Below are positions 33,207 through 45,316 of a DNA stretch of 64,000 bases, one piece after another. The stretch is from NCBI GenBank assembly GCA_027382625.1, contig JAJKFJ010020800.1, positions 1-64,000 on the forward strand, given 5' to 3'. The translations under genes and the position numbers were made by a program. Every line of letters begins with the position of its first letter. Positions within the stretch are counted from its first letter, which is position 1. The notes below the pieces were generated by a model, which saw nothing but the letters and a program-made list of their open reading frames with translations, had not been told where the DNA came from and searched no databases. Origin of the DNA: Tetmemena sp. SeJ-2015 (lineage: Eukaryota > Ciliophora > Spirotrichea > Sporadotrichida > Oxytrichidae).

Positions 33207-33536
33207 AGTTCTCTCGCTTTCTTTATAATTCACCCTGTTTTATTAAACTGCTTGTTTTATTTAATTTTTACGGCTCTAAATTAATCTACCACTTTCCACA
33301 CTGTGTGATTGCTTTGATCCAAAGTGAAAAAGGATTTCTAATGCACAGTGTGTGAGAGAGAGTGTGAGATTACGGATTCACATTGATCCGATTGGAGAAT
33401 GGTAAAGGTGGGAAGTCGAGAGTTTCATAAAGATCTAAAGCATTATTTGTTAAATAGTGATGCTATTGTCTCGAACGCTGTGCCGTCTTTATTTAATAAA
33501 TTGGCATTTAATATTTAATCAAATCTATAAAACTCA
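33207..33536. promoter_or_regulatory. Divergent intergenic region (GFM2 / Sin1)
   Basis: About 330 bases between two divergently oriented starts, so promoters of both genes should lie here. CACACTGTGTG occurs near 33298-33308 and a related CACAGTGTGTG near 33343-33353. No defined promoter motif can be assigned. Confidence 0.35.
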
Positions 33537-35463
33537 ATGGACAGCATCTACGACACCCTCCTCTTCAACAAACACCAGACCAACCCCAATCAAATAGGCA
33601 TATGCATTTGTGGAAAATAATAGGCATGTGTATTTGTAGTGAATGGGGAATTCGATAGAGATAGTCAGTCGGGCAGTAGTGGAGCAGCCGCTGTCTCTAA
33701 AAATCAAGTTGATCCTTTTGGTTTTGGAAACGGTGGCCTGGACTTTGATTTCGAAGCGACAGCTCAGCATCAAGGAGCAAAGCATTAGCAAAATAACCAG
33801 TTTGGATTTGGATCCTACACAGCTAGGATAATATTTCCTTATAGTTATGATCGAGTCTCTCTATATTTTCTAGGGCATTCGATACTCAAAACCAAGGCAA
33901 CGGTAAGAGCGATCTCTTCTCCAGTAACCAGGCGAAGAAACTGTTCACGGAGGTTGAAGTAAATCTACTGGTGCCGAAGGACGTATCGGTTATCAACGCC
34001 AGATTCAAACTGCTGGACTACGTGGACGACTACTTCGAGAAGATGGACAGGATACAAATGTTTGTAAGTTCCGCACTCACCCACCCCACCTATTTCATTA
34101 GTCTCTTTCTCAACCACCAAGTAAACTCTTGGTAACTTCTATCAGCTGGGATAAGTCAACAATCCCCGCAAGTTGACTTTTATCTCTAACCGGGGCGGCT
34201 AGACTTATCTCAGCCTAAACATCTTATCACCACACGCGCATGCGTTATTTATCTGATCTTGAAGTTTATGATTGGAGCCATCAACTTCTCCTTCTCCTTA
34301 TCGGGTATTGAATTATTTTCCGTTTAGTGCGAAATGCCTGACTATGCAACTGGAGACACCCTGGTCATGAGGTCTGTGGACTACTTCAACGAGGAGCTGC
34401 GGGAACGAAGGATACCGATGAAGCTTATCCCGGACATAGCGCACTACCAGCTCAGAATAGCAAAGAAGAAGAATGGAAAGCCCAACTCTGACTACCCCAG
34501 TAAGTACTTCCACTTCTTATTGCACAAATGAGATGCGTGTACTTTTCCAAAGATAGATCTAATTATTATCATCTATTGATCAGGCAATTCAATTTATCTG
34601 CTGCGCATTCTTCCCTCCACCTAGATCTTCTTCTTAATTTGCAATTTAGTGGTCGACTTGACTTAGATTGTCGCAGATATGAAATTAGCATATATTCGAT
34701 ATTGACTATTGATGATATCGACTTCTCAGTGTTTTGTTTGGTGTATCTACCGAGCGGGATATTGAGTGAGATGTGTCAGAGTGCAATTTTGGGACAGAAG
34801 ACTAACCTCGGGATAAGCATGACGCAATCACAAACCAAGGATCTCCGCAAGACCACCAAGAAGGGAGGCAAGGGCAGCGACCTCTCCAAACTCTCACCCA
34901 CCTCCCAACTCGGTGGCTCTATGATAACCTCCTCCACTAAGCACAACACGACCGCACACCAGCACTCGAACTATGAGAGCATGCTGCTTAAGTCCACCTC
35001 TGAAGAACTTAGCCACAAATTGAGCTCAGGGGGCTTCCAGCATTTAACCACTTCTGAGAAAAAACTCTCCACAGCAGGCTCATACTTGCAAACTCAAGGC
35101 GACCCCTTCGCATCTGTAGCCACTAAAGGCAAAGCCAGGAATGGCAAGAACTCTATCATAGATGCTCAGAGATAATTAGCTTATGTGAATATGTGTTTAT
35201 GTGTTACAATGTATGTGTGTGTGTTTCAATTTATAGAGAGCGAGGAACAACGAGAGCCAGGCTTGCTGCAACGGCGGCTGCCTGATCTTTTGAACCATAA
35301 ATGGGAAGAAGTTTTCACTAAGCATAAAGTAAATATGAATCGTCTGATGAGCTTGCTACCTAGGACAACCATAGATAATAAGATAGTAGGGAGATAAATA
35401 GATAGGTAAATCTAGAAGACTCTAGTTAATAGCGGTGATTGCCTAAGTACTAAGCAAATCTGA
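33537..35463 (+). CDS. MAPKAP1: Sin1/MAPKAP1-like TORC2 subunit (putative)
   Basis: Start ATG 33537 (MDSIYDTLLFNKHQTNPNQ), stop TGA 35461-35463. After a Gly/Asn/Gln-rich region comes a ubiquitin-fold-like stretch: VEVNLLVPKDVSVINARFKL, then, after an intron, VDYFNEELRERR and IAHYQLRIAKKKNGKPNSDYP. That last phrase resembles the CRIM domain of Sin1, the substrate-recruiting TORC2 subunit. A Ser/Thr/Lys-rich C-terminal region follows. GT..AG introns: near 33842-33871, 34074-34327 (long for this genome, see ncRNA entry) and probably near 34501-34720. The match rests mainly on the CRIM phrase, so confidence is moderate. Confidence 0.5.
34144..34214 (+). ncRNA. Candidate structured RNA inside an intron
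   Basis: Inside the 254-nt intron of the Sin1-like gene. GCTGGGATAAGTC (34145-34157) pairs with GACTTATCTCAGC (34202-34214, one mismatch or G-U), CCCCG (34164-34168) pairs with CGGGG (34191-34195), and GTCAAC/GTTGAC form an alternative inner stem. GC content is unusual for an intron in this genome. It could be an intronic snoRNA or other small RNA, but no box motifs were confirmed. Confidence 0.3.
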
Positions 35464-35711
35464 TGGCGACAATGATTAAGATATTGATATTTAATATAGT
35501 GTAGTAAAAGTAATAACCTATAAGTAAGAATAGAAGAGAGCCATTGAGTGAGTTAGTCTCTCATTTTCCTATTCTCACTATCAAATATGTAAGAGCATTA
35601 AGTTAAAATTAAAATTCATCCTATTTATCCTGCCACTGATATATTGACTATGTAGAGAGAGATTATCAAAGCTTGTAATAATAGCAATGATAGTAATAAT
35701 TGTAATAATCT

Positions 35712-36857
35712 ATGGAAGGAATTGAGGGAAAGATCAACAACTTGAGTTTGGACTAAACTGCTAATATGCCCAGCTCCCACGCGCCCAGTGCTGAAGCCTC
35801 TGCGCCCAAGAAACTGCCAATGGTGCTCATCGTCTTGGGGATGGCTGGCTCAGGCAAGACCACCTTCGTTTAGGTAAGAACCAATCTTATCTCTCCCAGA
35901 TTTTTCATCTTTCGTCTCGCTTACTGAAATTACTCTTTAGAGACTCGTGAGTGAAATGAGCATGAGGGGCAAGAAGACCTACAACATAAACTTGGACCCA
36001 GCTGTGATAGAGGTGAAGTTCCCAGCTCATATCGATATCAGGGACTCGGTCAAGTACAAGAACATCATGAAGACCTACAAGCTAGGTAAGAAATATTCAA
36101 GCTCACTCTAATCTCTTCTTTAGGACCAAACGGAGCAATCCTGACTTGCCTCAACATCTTCGCTGCACAGTTTGATCAAGTAGTCAAGCTCATAGAGGCA
36201 AAGCAAGTATCACACACGCATTCATATCCTTTTTTTCTCCTTATTAGCAAGACGATTTGGACTATGTGATCATCGACACTCCAGGTCAGATAGAGGCCTT
36301 CTCCCAGTCAGCGAGTGGCCAGATCTTCACTGACTCACTGGCTTGCACCTTCCCCACCTGCAACTTGTACATAGCGGACACAGTGAGGTGCGAGAACCCC
36401 AACACCTTCATGTCCAACATGTTCTACGCACTCTCCATCCTCTACAAGTCCAGGATCCCTCTGCTCGTCTGCTTCAACAAGGTGGACGTGCTCGACCACA
36501 GCTTCGCCCTCGAGTGGATGAAGGACTTCGAGCAGTTCGACCAGAACCTCAGCAAGATCGATAGCTACCTCAGCTCCCTCAGCAGGAGCCTCAGTCTTGT
36601 CCTCGAAGAGTTCTACAAGAACATTGTCGCAGTTGGGGTAACCCATTATGAATTTAATAAATAAATATAAATTAAATTATTTATATTTTATTTTATCGTC
36701 TGTGACTTCGAAGGGGTTCGACAAGCTAGAGGAGAAGTTCGAGAGGTGCAAGGAGGAGTACTACGACACCTTCTACAAGGAGGTCAGAGACAAGCTCCTC
36801 CAGAAGACCCAGGCCGAGGGCGATGCCATGTCCGCCTTCGAAGCCTCTATCAAGTGA
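35712..36857 (+). CDS. GPN1: GPN-loop GTPase 1 (GPN1/XAB1)
   Basis: Start ATG 35712, stop TGA 36855-36857. GPN1 is needed for assembly and nuclear import of RNA polymerase II. Seen: P-loop [32 protein letters not shown] (the GPN-type region after G2), [13 protein letters not shown] (G3), then [13 protein letters not shown] (G4) and [14 protein letters not shown] (G5 zone). Three GT..AG introns (35874-35940, 36086-36123, 36207-36247) and one IES (36639-36693, pointer TA) are removed, leaving 945 nt, 314 residues, a usual length for the family. It has its own short flanks and no operon partner. Confidence 0.92.
36639..36693 (+). other. IES in GPN1 with 2-bp pointer TA
   Basis: A 55-base AT-rich insert between TA (36639-36640) and TA (36694-36695). 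Removal joins VAVGV to SSVTSKGFD in frame. It lacks an intron 3' AG. Confidence 0.75.
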
Positions 36858-37024
36858 GACCACCACACCTGACCACACACAAGCTCTTATGAATTTAATT
36901 AACTACTAGTTTGATGATAATGATAATGAGAATAATTAAAGTGTCTTAAATATTTTTAATCAACCTTGAAAAATTATCATAAAGTCACCACCCCTTCAAA
37001 TAAACTATCTGCCATGTTCAAAGG

Positions 37025-40000
37025 TCACTTCTTCTTGGGGAGGTGCTGGACTTCAGTGGTGATGGCCTTGCTGAAGTTGCCGAAGCCGGCTTGGGCGTGC
37101 ATCATGTGCCAGATCTCACCTGGCTGGACCAGCTTCTTGTTGTGGGAGCCCCTGGTGCTGTACTGCATGTTCTCGCTCTCCCGCATGTCCAACTTTATCA
37201 CGATCGGGTGATCAGACTCGTTAGACACTCCCAGCGACCAGGAGTAGGCTTGCCTAAAAAAAGCAATAAGCAAATGGAATGTTAATAACTTACTCGTTCT
37301 CCTTCTCGATGATTCTGAAGCCGTCGCCTCTCTCGATGTCCTTGCCGTACTGCTCGAGGATGAGTCTGTTGGTGGTGTTGTCGACGTCAGTGCCGATGGC
37401 GTCTCTGATCTTAACTTCGACCTTCTCCTCGCCCTCCAGAGCCTTGGAATGGAAGGTGATGGTGAAGAGCCTGGATCTGACTGAGTGGAGGTCTTTGTCG
37501 TAACCCAACTTGTCCAACCAAGCGAAGATAGAGTCCTCTCCCTCTGCTCTTGCCTGAGACAAGAACCACTCAGTGAATTTATTATAAATTATATGCTGTG
37601 ATAGTGAAACCCTTGAGAGTGAGATTGCCGTCTAGAGATTGATACTTCTTGGCAACCTCTTCGTTGTACTGGATCTCAGTGAGTGGCTTACCGATGATGT
37701 CGCAGAAGGCCTTGAACTCCTTGAAGTCGATCGAGTTTGAGATTACGAGATCGAACTTGCGGAACACATCTCCGATAGTGGACACAAAGAGATCGTGTGG
37801 CTGGCCTCTCTCGTTGAAGAGTCTGACGTTTTCAGGTTGAGCACCGATGGGTCTGCGGATAGCACAGCCTGTAGTTCTGGGGACGACGATGTAAGAGCCG
37901 GGCTCAAGGATGCACTCGATTTCACAGTCTCTTCCAATAGAGAAATCCTTGAAGTGTACGAGAGAAGAACCATCAACGTCTCTCTTGAGGATAGCGAGTC
38001 CATGATCGAAATAAGCTCTTCTTGGAAGTACTCCTTCAATTCTCTCGTCCTCCTAGTGAAGTCCGATGACAACATGCGACTTGACAGGCACCTCAAGAGC
38101 GTAGATCCACTTTGAAACTACGACCTCGTTCTCAGGGTCCATCACATCGTTGTACCTGATGTATCTACCTCTCAATCTCAACTCATCCATAGCAAAATAA
38201 GGATCTCACATATTTCTTCATCCCAGTTAGCTACTCTGCAAACGTCTAGGGAGTCGAAGAGATTGGAGAAATCTTCGAAGCTCATCCAGAAGGCTCCATC
38301 GGTTTCGTCAAACACAGCGTTGAAGGCTCTGATGGTCTCCTCAGTCCAGAGATGTGAGTTGTCACTCCAGTCGCCACTCCACTCGAAGTTACCCCAAGGG
38401 TTTCTGATGTTCAAAAGGCGGATGTTCTTGTACTCAATCGCTTGGATGATACTGTAAAATATGAATACTGTAAGCATGGCCTGGCACAAGCTAAAATAGA
38501 ATGAATACTTCATATTGAAGCCCTGATTCGTTAACCTTGGGGGCGCTTCCTTAGACTTGAGTGCTGTCTGACCACATATCCTCGCCTGGGGTGCCTCCAG
38601 CCATGATGTAGCCCTCCTTGTCGTAGGTCTTGAGCATGCTCCAGAGCTTTCCGTTCTTTACTAGTTCCTTGACCTTGGGGTCCTTCAAATCAAAGGAGCA
38701 GGTGGGGCATCCAGTCAGATCCATCATGGCCTCGTATGGCTTTCCAGCTGTGATTATTAAACATACTTTGTATACTCTACTAATACTTAAGATGTTCTTG
38801 TAGCAGCCGTGGATTTTGGCATAGACTTTCTCAAGGATGAGCACCCAAAGCTCGTTGCCGTGGCCCCTTGAGAAGATGGGACCTCCATTAGGTAGACAAG
38901 GGAAGTAGTCATCAATTAATCTTAATACTGAGATAAGATTGAATTACTCTATATAAGATAGGGTTTACTATCTCCATCCACTCTCCGTTCTTGAAGAGCT
39001 TGACTCTGTAAACTCCCTCTTCGTTGTACTCCTTGGTGAGGAATAGTCTCTCGACCAGAGATGGGTTCTCAGCCAAGCAAGATACTGCGCACAAGAAATA
39101 TGGATAATAGAGTAATGGATTATGAGAAGAACCAGCAGTCTCCAAGGTTACCTTGGAGGATATCACTTGGTTCAATAGTTTTGTCGAATACCTGGGGTTC
39201 TAGTAGTCCCTTGGTTGCATCAGCCTGCATGAAATCTCTGGGGCGTCTCCAGTGGACTAGTCTGTCGAAGGGCTGTCCCTTTGCAGGGTCGAAGATTGAT
39301 CGATCAACGGGCAGGTAGCTAATAAACCTCAACTCCTCTAGAATGCATAGTGTTAAAACACTTGGCAAGGTTTTATCTACGAAGTTGGTGCCAGTCTTCT
39401 TGATGTGCTGCTTGATGAGGTCTTGAGAGGCAATCCTGAGTGGGAAGTTGCCCCAGTGGACCTCAGCTTCTCTCATCTCCTTGTCCAGTCTGCTGCGATC
39501 GTCCTTGATGAATTTCTCCTGTTCTTCCAAAGCTGGTGACAACTTTGTCATCTTGATTAAAAGAAGAAGATAAAATCACTCTTTATATAGTGATGATTCT
39601 GACCTGGGTGTTCCAGTTGACGTCGTAGGCTCTGACCACAGCTATCACTTGTGTGGACATGGGCTTGACCTGAGCAGAGGCTGAAAGCTCAGTCTGATTC
39701 TCGATTTTGATGTTCTCACTGCCTGTGAAGTCTAAAGTGATGGCCACAAGACTCACCTCCTTCACTTCCACCTATACAAACCAAATTTAGCTTCTTTCAC
39801 TTCAATTTCTCTCATTCATAGCACAGATCGCTCCTCATATGATGAGGACGGAAAGGAATCCAATTATTTGGTGTAGTAAGGATGATCTATGATAAGGTGC
39901 ATCGCATATAAGGAGTGTGCTTGATCAATTTAGTCCTTAGTTGAACTCCATATTTCGACATCGTATAATGGATTGTTAGTGCCCATGATAAATAGACTTG

Positions 40001-40138
40001 TATGTTGTGACTTACCGTGTAGGTGTAGAGGGTGTGAGCCAGGTCCTCGGTGTTGACGAGGGAGGTCTTGGTGGTGTGGAGGAGCACGTTCTTGGCTATC
40101 TCCTTGGTGGTGGTCTCCTTCTAGTTGTTTACTTTCAT
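37025..40138 (-). CDS. Calpain-family cysteine protease
   Basis: Start ATG 40138 (MKVNNQKETTTKEIAKNVLL), stop TGA 37025-37027. Calcium-dependent cytosolic protease family. Order: an N-terminal beta-rich domain (VEVKEVSLVAITLDFTGSEN), then the CysPc domain with the catalytic Cys in GNLGDCWFFSAVSCLAENPS, His in VPGHAYSIIQAIEY and Asn in LLNIRNPWGNFEWSGDWSD; C2-like domain III; and a C-terminal region (FDLVISNSIDFKEFKAFCDI) that looks EF-hand-related. Codon use is strongly GC-biased at third positions. Several GT..AG introns, and two tiny IESs beside the catalytic His (38488-38517 and 38449-38464). All three catalytic residues are present, so activity is likely. Confidence 0.88.
38449..38464 (-). 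other. 16-bp IES with 9-bp pointer TTACAGTAT (minus strand)
   Basis: The pointer occupies 38465-38473 and 38449-38457. Removal joins PGHAYS to IIQAIEYKNI, directly after the catalytic His. Confidence 0.8.
38488..38517 (-). other. 30-bp IES, pointer GCTT (minus strand)
   Basis: The pointer occupies 38518-38521 and 38488-38491. Removal joins NESGL to VPGHAYS, directly before the catalytic His. Confidence 0.8.
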
Positions 40139-40515
40139 CTCTCTTTTCTTTTAGATATCTTCTCTTAATCAAAATACAAACATTATAAACATAATAAATA
40201 TAATAAATCAATATATAAATATAATAATGTTCTATTATAATAATTTATTATATTATTTATTGGTCTTAAGTTGGGAAGTGCTGTTTGCAGCAGTAATAAA
40301 TATTTTATATCTATTAAACTCACACCTCTCTTTTATTTCTTTTCCAAATTATAGTCACACTCTCATTGTAGTATCACTGTGAACTAATTACAATTATCAA
40401 ATCCAAGCCAGATATCTAATTACAACATTAAAGGCACCTGCTTAAAATATTCCTGAATTAAATGAATTATAAATTACAAAATTAAACAATTATAGAGGGA
40501 GTGTGAGTGAGAGTA
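40139..40515. promoter_or_regulatory. Divergent AT-rich spacer (calpain / TFIIH p62)
   Basis: About 380 AT-rich bases between two divergent start codons; expected to hold both promoters. No specific motif identified. Confidence 0.35.
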
Positions 40516-42221
40516 ATGCAGAATTTGTTGCCGAGAGAGGAGGTGAGGGAGCAGGTAAACTGCGAATGCAACTTGAAGGGCGAGGGTATCTTGCTCCTCA
40601 CCAATATCAGGCTCTTGTGGAAACGAGTTGGAGAGACTTTCTTCGAAGTGAATACTTAACAAATAAGATCAAACTATTCATCATGTTTATGAGTGAACGA
40701 GAGTCTGCTGAATCTAAAACTAGTGAGGGGAGTAAAAGACCCCAACTCAATGAATCGCTATCTCATCAGCGTCCAGTTCGACAACAAGAACAAGTAAAGT
40801 ACATATACATTATGAGGTACACTCAGACAGATGAGCTATTATACTTTACTTACTTAAATTCCAGGGAAACGAATCAGAGATCACGGCTGGAAGAGTTTAC
40901 TCTCATTTTAAAGAGAGCTTTGATTATTGAAGAGTGGAGTAGGTGCTGAAGAAAATACCAGACAAGGAACAAATCAAGTCCAACTCCTTAGTCAAACAAG
41001 TTTCACACATTTCCAACTTTATCTTCTTAGGCAGTGAGTGATTAAAAAGTGGTGGACAATATAGTTACTTTATTGTGAGGTGGTGCAGAGAATAAGTGAG
41101 CTTGACACGCAGCCGCATCTGAGAGAAATCTTTGAGGAGTATGTAGTCAAGAACGCAGCCCCTCAAGACACATCACCACAGCAGCAACCGCATCAGAAGA
41201 AGCTAGTCATCTCAGAGCAGGAATTTTGGTAGGCCTCGCTTAATGAAGTTAGAGATATTAAGATTTATGATATCAAAAGTTGGAGGAGCCAAAAATGGAG
41301 TTGATGATGCGATGTCCTCTTTGCGTCAGCTCTCTTCAGCAAACAGTGCTCAGAGTTAGACTGGCATCGCCCCTGGAATCTCGAATCGATCCTTCCTTCT
41401 GATTCCGCGAATGAACATGGTCACTTAGAAGACAGAATTCTCTTTGGAGGACACTGACTGTGCACGCCTCTTAAAGGAGTTCCCAGAGCTCGCACTCTCC
41501 TACGAGTCTCGAGTGCCTATCCGCTGCTCTGAGCAGGAGTTCTGGGACGAGTTCCTGAAGAAGAACTACTAGTACAAGAGCGAGATCTTCGGAGGGAATA
41601 ACCCGCTCTTTGTGCCTTTCACCACAGATGTGAGGAGCTACGAGGACCTCTACATTCACAATCCAAAGCGCCTGCTTGAGAATAGCGCCAGTCTCGCTCA
41701 GCTTAAACCTGAAGACCTGAAACTCAAGATCAGCAACCTCGATGTCAACTTACTCAATAAGTGATGATATGATGGGGTGAGTAATTTGAATATTATAACT
41801 TCTTGAAGAACCTGGAGGGGCAGTAGCTGAATAGGAATGGCTATGGAAGTTTCCAAAATCAACAGGAGCTTGATAACCTCAACTAGTATATTGAGGGAGC
41901 AGGCAAGATTGTCATTACTAGTTAAGCTTTTTACTTTTTTAAGGCAGCGACATTCAGCTGCAGCGCAGTAAGAACATAGAGAGTGAGATCCAGGCGAAGA
42001 AGATCATCAATAAGTACAACATCAACAGCAATCGCATAATCTAGAGCAATCAGATCAAGTCAAGGCCTGGGGCTTCAGACTTGAAGGACGAGGAGGCGGA
42101 GCTCATGCACTAAAGAGAGCGATTCAAGGAGGCCATGGCAGAGCAGCAAACCAGACTGGCCAACTAATAGTACAAGATCGAGGTTAATTGCGTAAATGGA
42201 GTAAATACAAATGAAGAATGA
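40516..42221 (+). CDS. GTF2H1: TFIIH subunit p62/Tfb1-like
   Basis: Start ATG 40516, stop TGA 42219-42221. This subunit anchors TFIIH in transcription and nucleotide-excision repair. The N-terminus is a PH-like domain (CNLKGEGILLLTNIRLLWKR, later NRYLISVQFDNKNKQ). Two BSD-like elements follow: LVISEQEFWQASLNEV, and RCSEQEFWDEFLKKNYQYK with NNPLFVPFTTD, the 'SEKEFWxxFF' type seen in p62. The C-terminal part (SRPGASDLKDEEAELM, EAMAEQQTRLANQQYK) is charged and helical. Frame changes near 40690, 40800, 41030-41110, 41260 and 41770 require introns or IESs that I did not map one by one. Confidence 0.75.
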
Positions 42222-42237
42222 ACTTACCTAAAAATAT

Positions 42238-42274
42238 TTGGCTGACTCGTAGGAAGTAGTAGTAGTAGTAGTAT

Positions 42275-42322
<48 letters not shown>

Positions 42323-42334
42323 CGAGTCAGCCAA
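42238..42334. repeat. (AGT)n microsatellite inside a 12-bp inverted repeat
   Basis: TTGGCTGACTCG at 42238-42249 and its exact reverse complement at 42323-42334 bracket about 70 bases of AGT repeats with one ATA interruption. It lies 17 bases after the p62 stop. Confidence 0.9.
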
Positions 42335-42433
42335 CTTTAATCACAGCCGCCCGTCACCCTAATACATATCTTTAATCAATTAATCGCCACCCTTCCTTAA
42401 ATAATTAACGACCACTTTTTAATTAAGGAAAGA

Positions 42434-45149
42434 TGCTGGCCACCAAGCCACTCCAACCGTCACATGAATAGAAGTATTACTTACCACCGCTATCAAAATC
42501 CAAGCTCCATCTTCTCCGCATAGAATACAGGAGCAGGAATGAGGAGTAGTCCGAGCAATCGACACAGTCAAGTGGAAGCCTAGGCTCAGAATGTATGGTT
42601 TGAAAAGCAGCTGATTCGCAAATCAAGAATGCGAAGGGCTCATAGGTTAGGATTCCTTAGAACCCAATTTCCCTGCTCCAAGTCAACCGCTACCACTCCA
42701 TTCTGGTCTTGGATGACAGCAAGCCCTTTAGCAAGCACGAGATTATAATCCACGGGCCTTCCTTTGAGTAAATTAAGCACCGGCAGCTCTTAGACCGCAT
42801 CCCACGGATACTGGAAACTACCTCGGCACTCCCCAAAAGTTCAACTGACGCGCTGCTTCAGTTTCGGGAGAGTGTTTTCAATGCTCAGAAGGCGATGGGG
42901 CGATGATCAACGTGATGCGGTATGTGTATTCTCAGAACCCTTCTACCCTCAAGGACACCTCGCGACCGCATAAGTGCTACGCTCACAGTGAGGGGCTGAG
43001 CAGACGCCCAGGCTTTGAGCCGGTTGAAATAAGGAACTGCTCGCTGCTTTGCCATTTACCTGACTCCACCTATCAATCCCTCAGAGAATTGAATGACTTC
43101 CGCCTCACAACCAGAAGCTTCCACGGATTGCTGACAAATTAAATGGAGGCCGTATTGAGAGTAGAGGAGAGGTAGAAGGAGTCACTGCTATCAAGAAAGA
43201 GATGCAAGGGGATGTTAGCGCTCTACGACCACGTCCACTAGCTTCATAATGATTGGAAGTTCACCTATGAAGATTGCTAATCAGATCGAGATATCAGCTT
43301 TGGGGGAGAAGGGCCACTAATAATACCGGAAGCCTTACTGACTGACAGAGAAGCCATGGCCATAGGCTTTGCTTTCAGTGACTGCCTGGATGTCAATCTT
43401 AGATCCACGCAGCTAAAGTCCAAGCTGAAGAGCACATTTAAAATTTTGACACAGAGGTCAAACATATCACCCCCTCCCCTTCACTCAGAGCTGACTTCTC
43501 TTTAAAAGGAGTTGAGGTCGATCTCGAAGAAGGTCTAGAACAAACGCAATTACCTGATGTAACTGATTGCGAAGAGCGTTGTGGCCCGTCGCCATGATTC
43601 CTGGTACGGAAGATCTTTTACATTTGAGGGATAGTTTGGAGGAGTCAACACTAAGATGGTGAAACCCAAACAGCGATAATTCAAGGTTAAAGAGCAAGCA
43701 CATTTACAGTCTGGGGATCTCGATGCCTTAGCGAAGCGGATAGAGACTAGCGCTGGAGATTTAGTGAGCATTGTTGGAGGCGCAGATAAGATCCTAGGAG
43801 CACTGGAGGATTTGAACAAATCTCTTAGCAAAGCAGCGCAGAGTAGAATCACTCACATTGAGTGCTCAGTGTTCAGCCTGAGGAAGCTGCTGCATCAGAT
43901 CGATGATATAAATAAAAGGGAGGCCAAGTACCTCTACAAGAAGCGCTCCTATAGATTCTGCAGAATATATAATCCAAGGTACACTGGAATTGAAGGCAAG
44001 GACAGGAACAGCATTTCAAACGAAACGAGAATCATGATAAAGTCAGCGCAACTTGACGTCGAGTTCATGCTTGAGGCGCAAAGGTTCATCTTGGTCAGCT
44101 ACGAGGATGTTCCAAAATACGTGGAGGCTCCTAGTATAGAGATGGAGCTGAACAAGGTGAAGGTGATGGTTCAGATTAAAAAAAGCACTGATGTCCTTGA
44201 GAGATAGAAAGAAAAGCTAGACGAGACTTGTTATATCGCTAAGAAAGGATCGCAGTATTTATTTGCAACTATATTCCAGAGTAAATGTAATGGACTGAAT
44301 TATATTGTGATCTAACCCCTAATCAATTTCAATATTATACTATAAGCCAACATCGACAGAGTCAACTCTTAGAGGCAGGAGTATTACAGACCGGGTGAGT
44401 ATCAGTCCCTAGTCCATAACTTCATCTCCAACCTACAACTGTCTTAAACATCCATGCACATATACTCCTCTCATCTTAATGCTATCTAAGCAGCCAATAG
44501 AGGAGAGTAAATCTTTGGAGAATGCGACTAAGACTTCAGCCTCGAAGCAGGAGGAGGCCAAACAGGCATCAGAGAATTTCAGCTTCTACCATGACAAGCT
44601 GATTGAAAAGACCAACAAGACTATCACCAAGCTTGACATGCACAACGACATTCAACAAACTGAGAGGAAGTGAGTGAATGAATTGCTTTAGATTGCTTTC
44701 TAAGTTTGGATTGAGAACCTGGTCAAGAAGAAGATTCCATGATGTGCATGTATACGTGTATGTGCGTTTAGTTAATTTCCAGCGGATGAGTACACCAAGA
44801 TGATCCACAACTACAAGAAGCCAATAGTGTATTCATTCCATTGCTTATTACTTGTTTTTTCCTAAAGCTGAGAGTGTTATTCAAGCACTACTACTAGCTA
44901 CAGGAGAAGACGATGCACCACGATAGAGGCACCTACGAACGACTCAAAGAGCTGATGAGGGTCATCATGGAGGAGGCTAAGAAGTTAGAGGCGCTCACAG
45001 AGCAACCAACAACCAAGAAGTACAAGCAACTCTATGAGCAGTTGAGGGAGATGTACAAGAAACTGCATATTCAATTTACGCACCTAGTCAAGGAGCTAGA
45101 AAGGGAGTACACAATGAGACAGTAGCAGCACTAGCATCAGATGAAGTGA
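42434..45149 (+). CDS. Unknown charged coiled-coil protein
   Basis: Likely start ATG 42434 (MLATKPLQPSHEQKYYLPPL), stop TGA 45147-45149. Blocks in order: LQVNRYHSILVLDDSKPFSK; NVMRYVYSQNPSTLKDTSRP; RVEERQKESLLSRKRCKG; PLIIPEALLTDREAMAIGFA; a long helical region with LSKAAQSRITHIECSVFSLR; then KLIEKTNKTITKLDMHND and a final coiled coil (LREMYKKLHIQFTHLVKELE). A GT..AG intron near 44395-44490 and other interruptions (42600-42680, 44290-44345, 44670-44900) are needed for one continuous frame, so it could be more than one gene. I do not recognise the family; it may be ciliate-specific. Confidence 0.55.
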
Positions 45150-45316
45150 AGAATGAGTTGCTTCACTTTAATCAAAGCTAGTTCTAAAGTTGATTTCTTA
45201 AGAGATTCGATGTCTACTTTTCACTTATTGACCAATAGAGAGAATAGATGATTGGCCTATAGTAGTATATACATAAATGTTCTTTGAATAGTTAAAAATA
45301 GAAGTAGTGAGAATTT

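Noticed and set aside
36335..36646. Minus-strand ORF over GPN1
   Set aside because: Shadow of the GPN1 exon, which contains all GTPase motifs on the plus strand.
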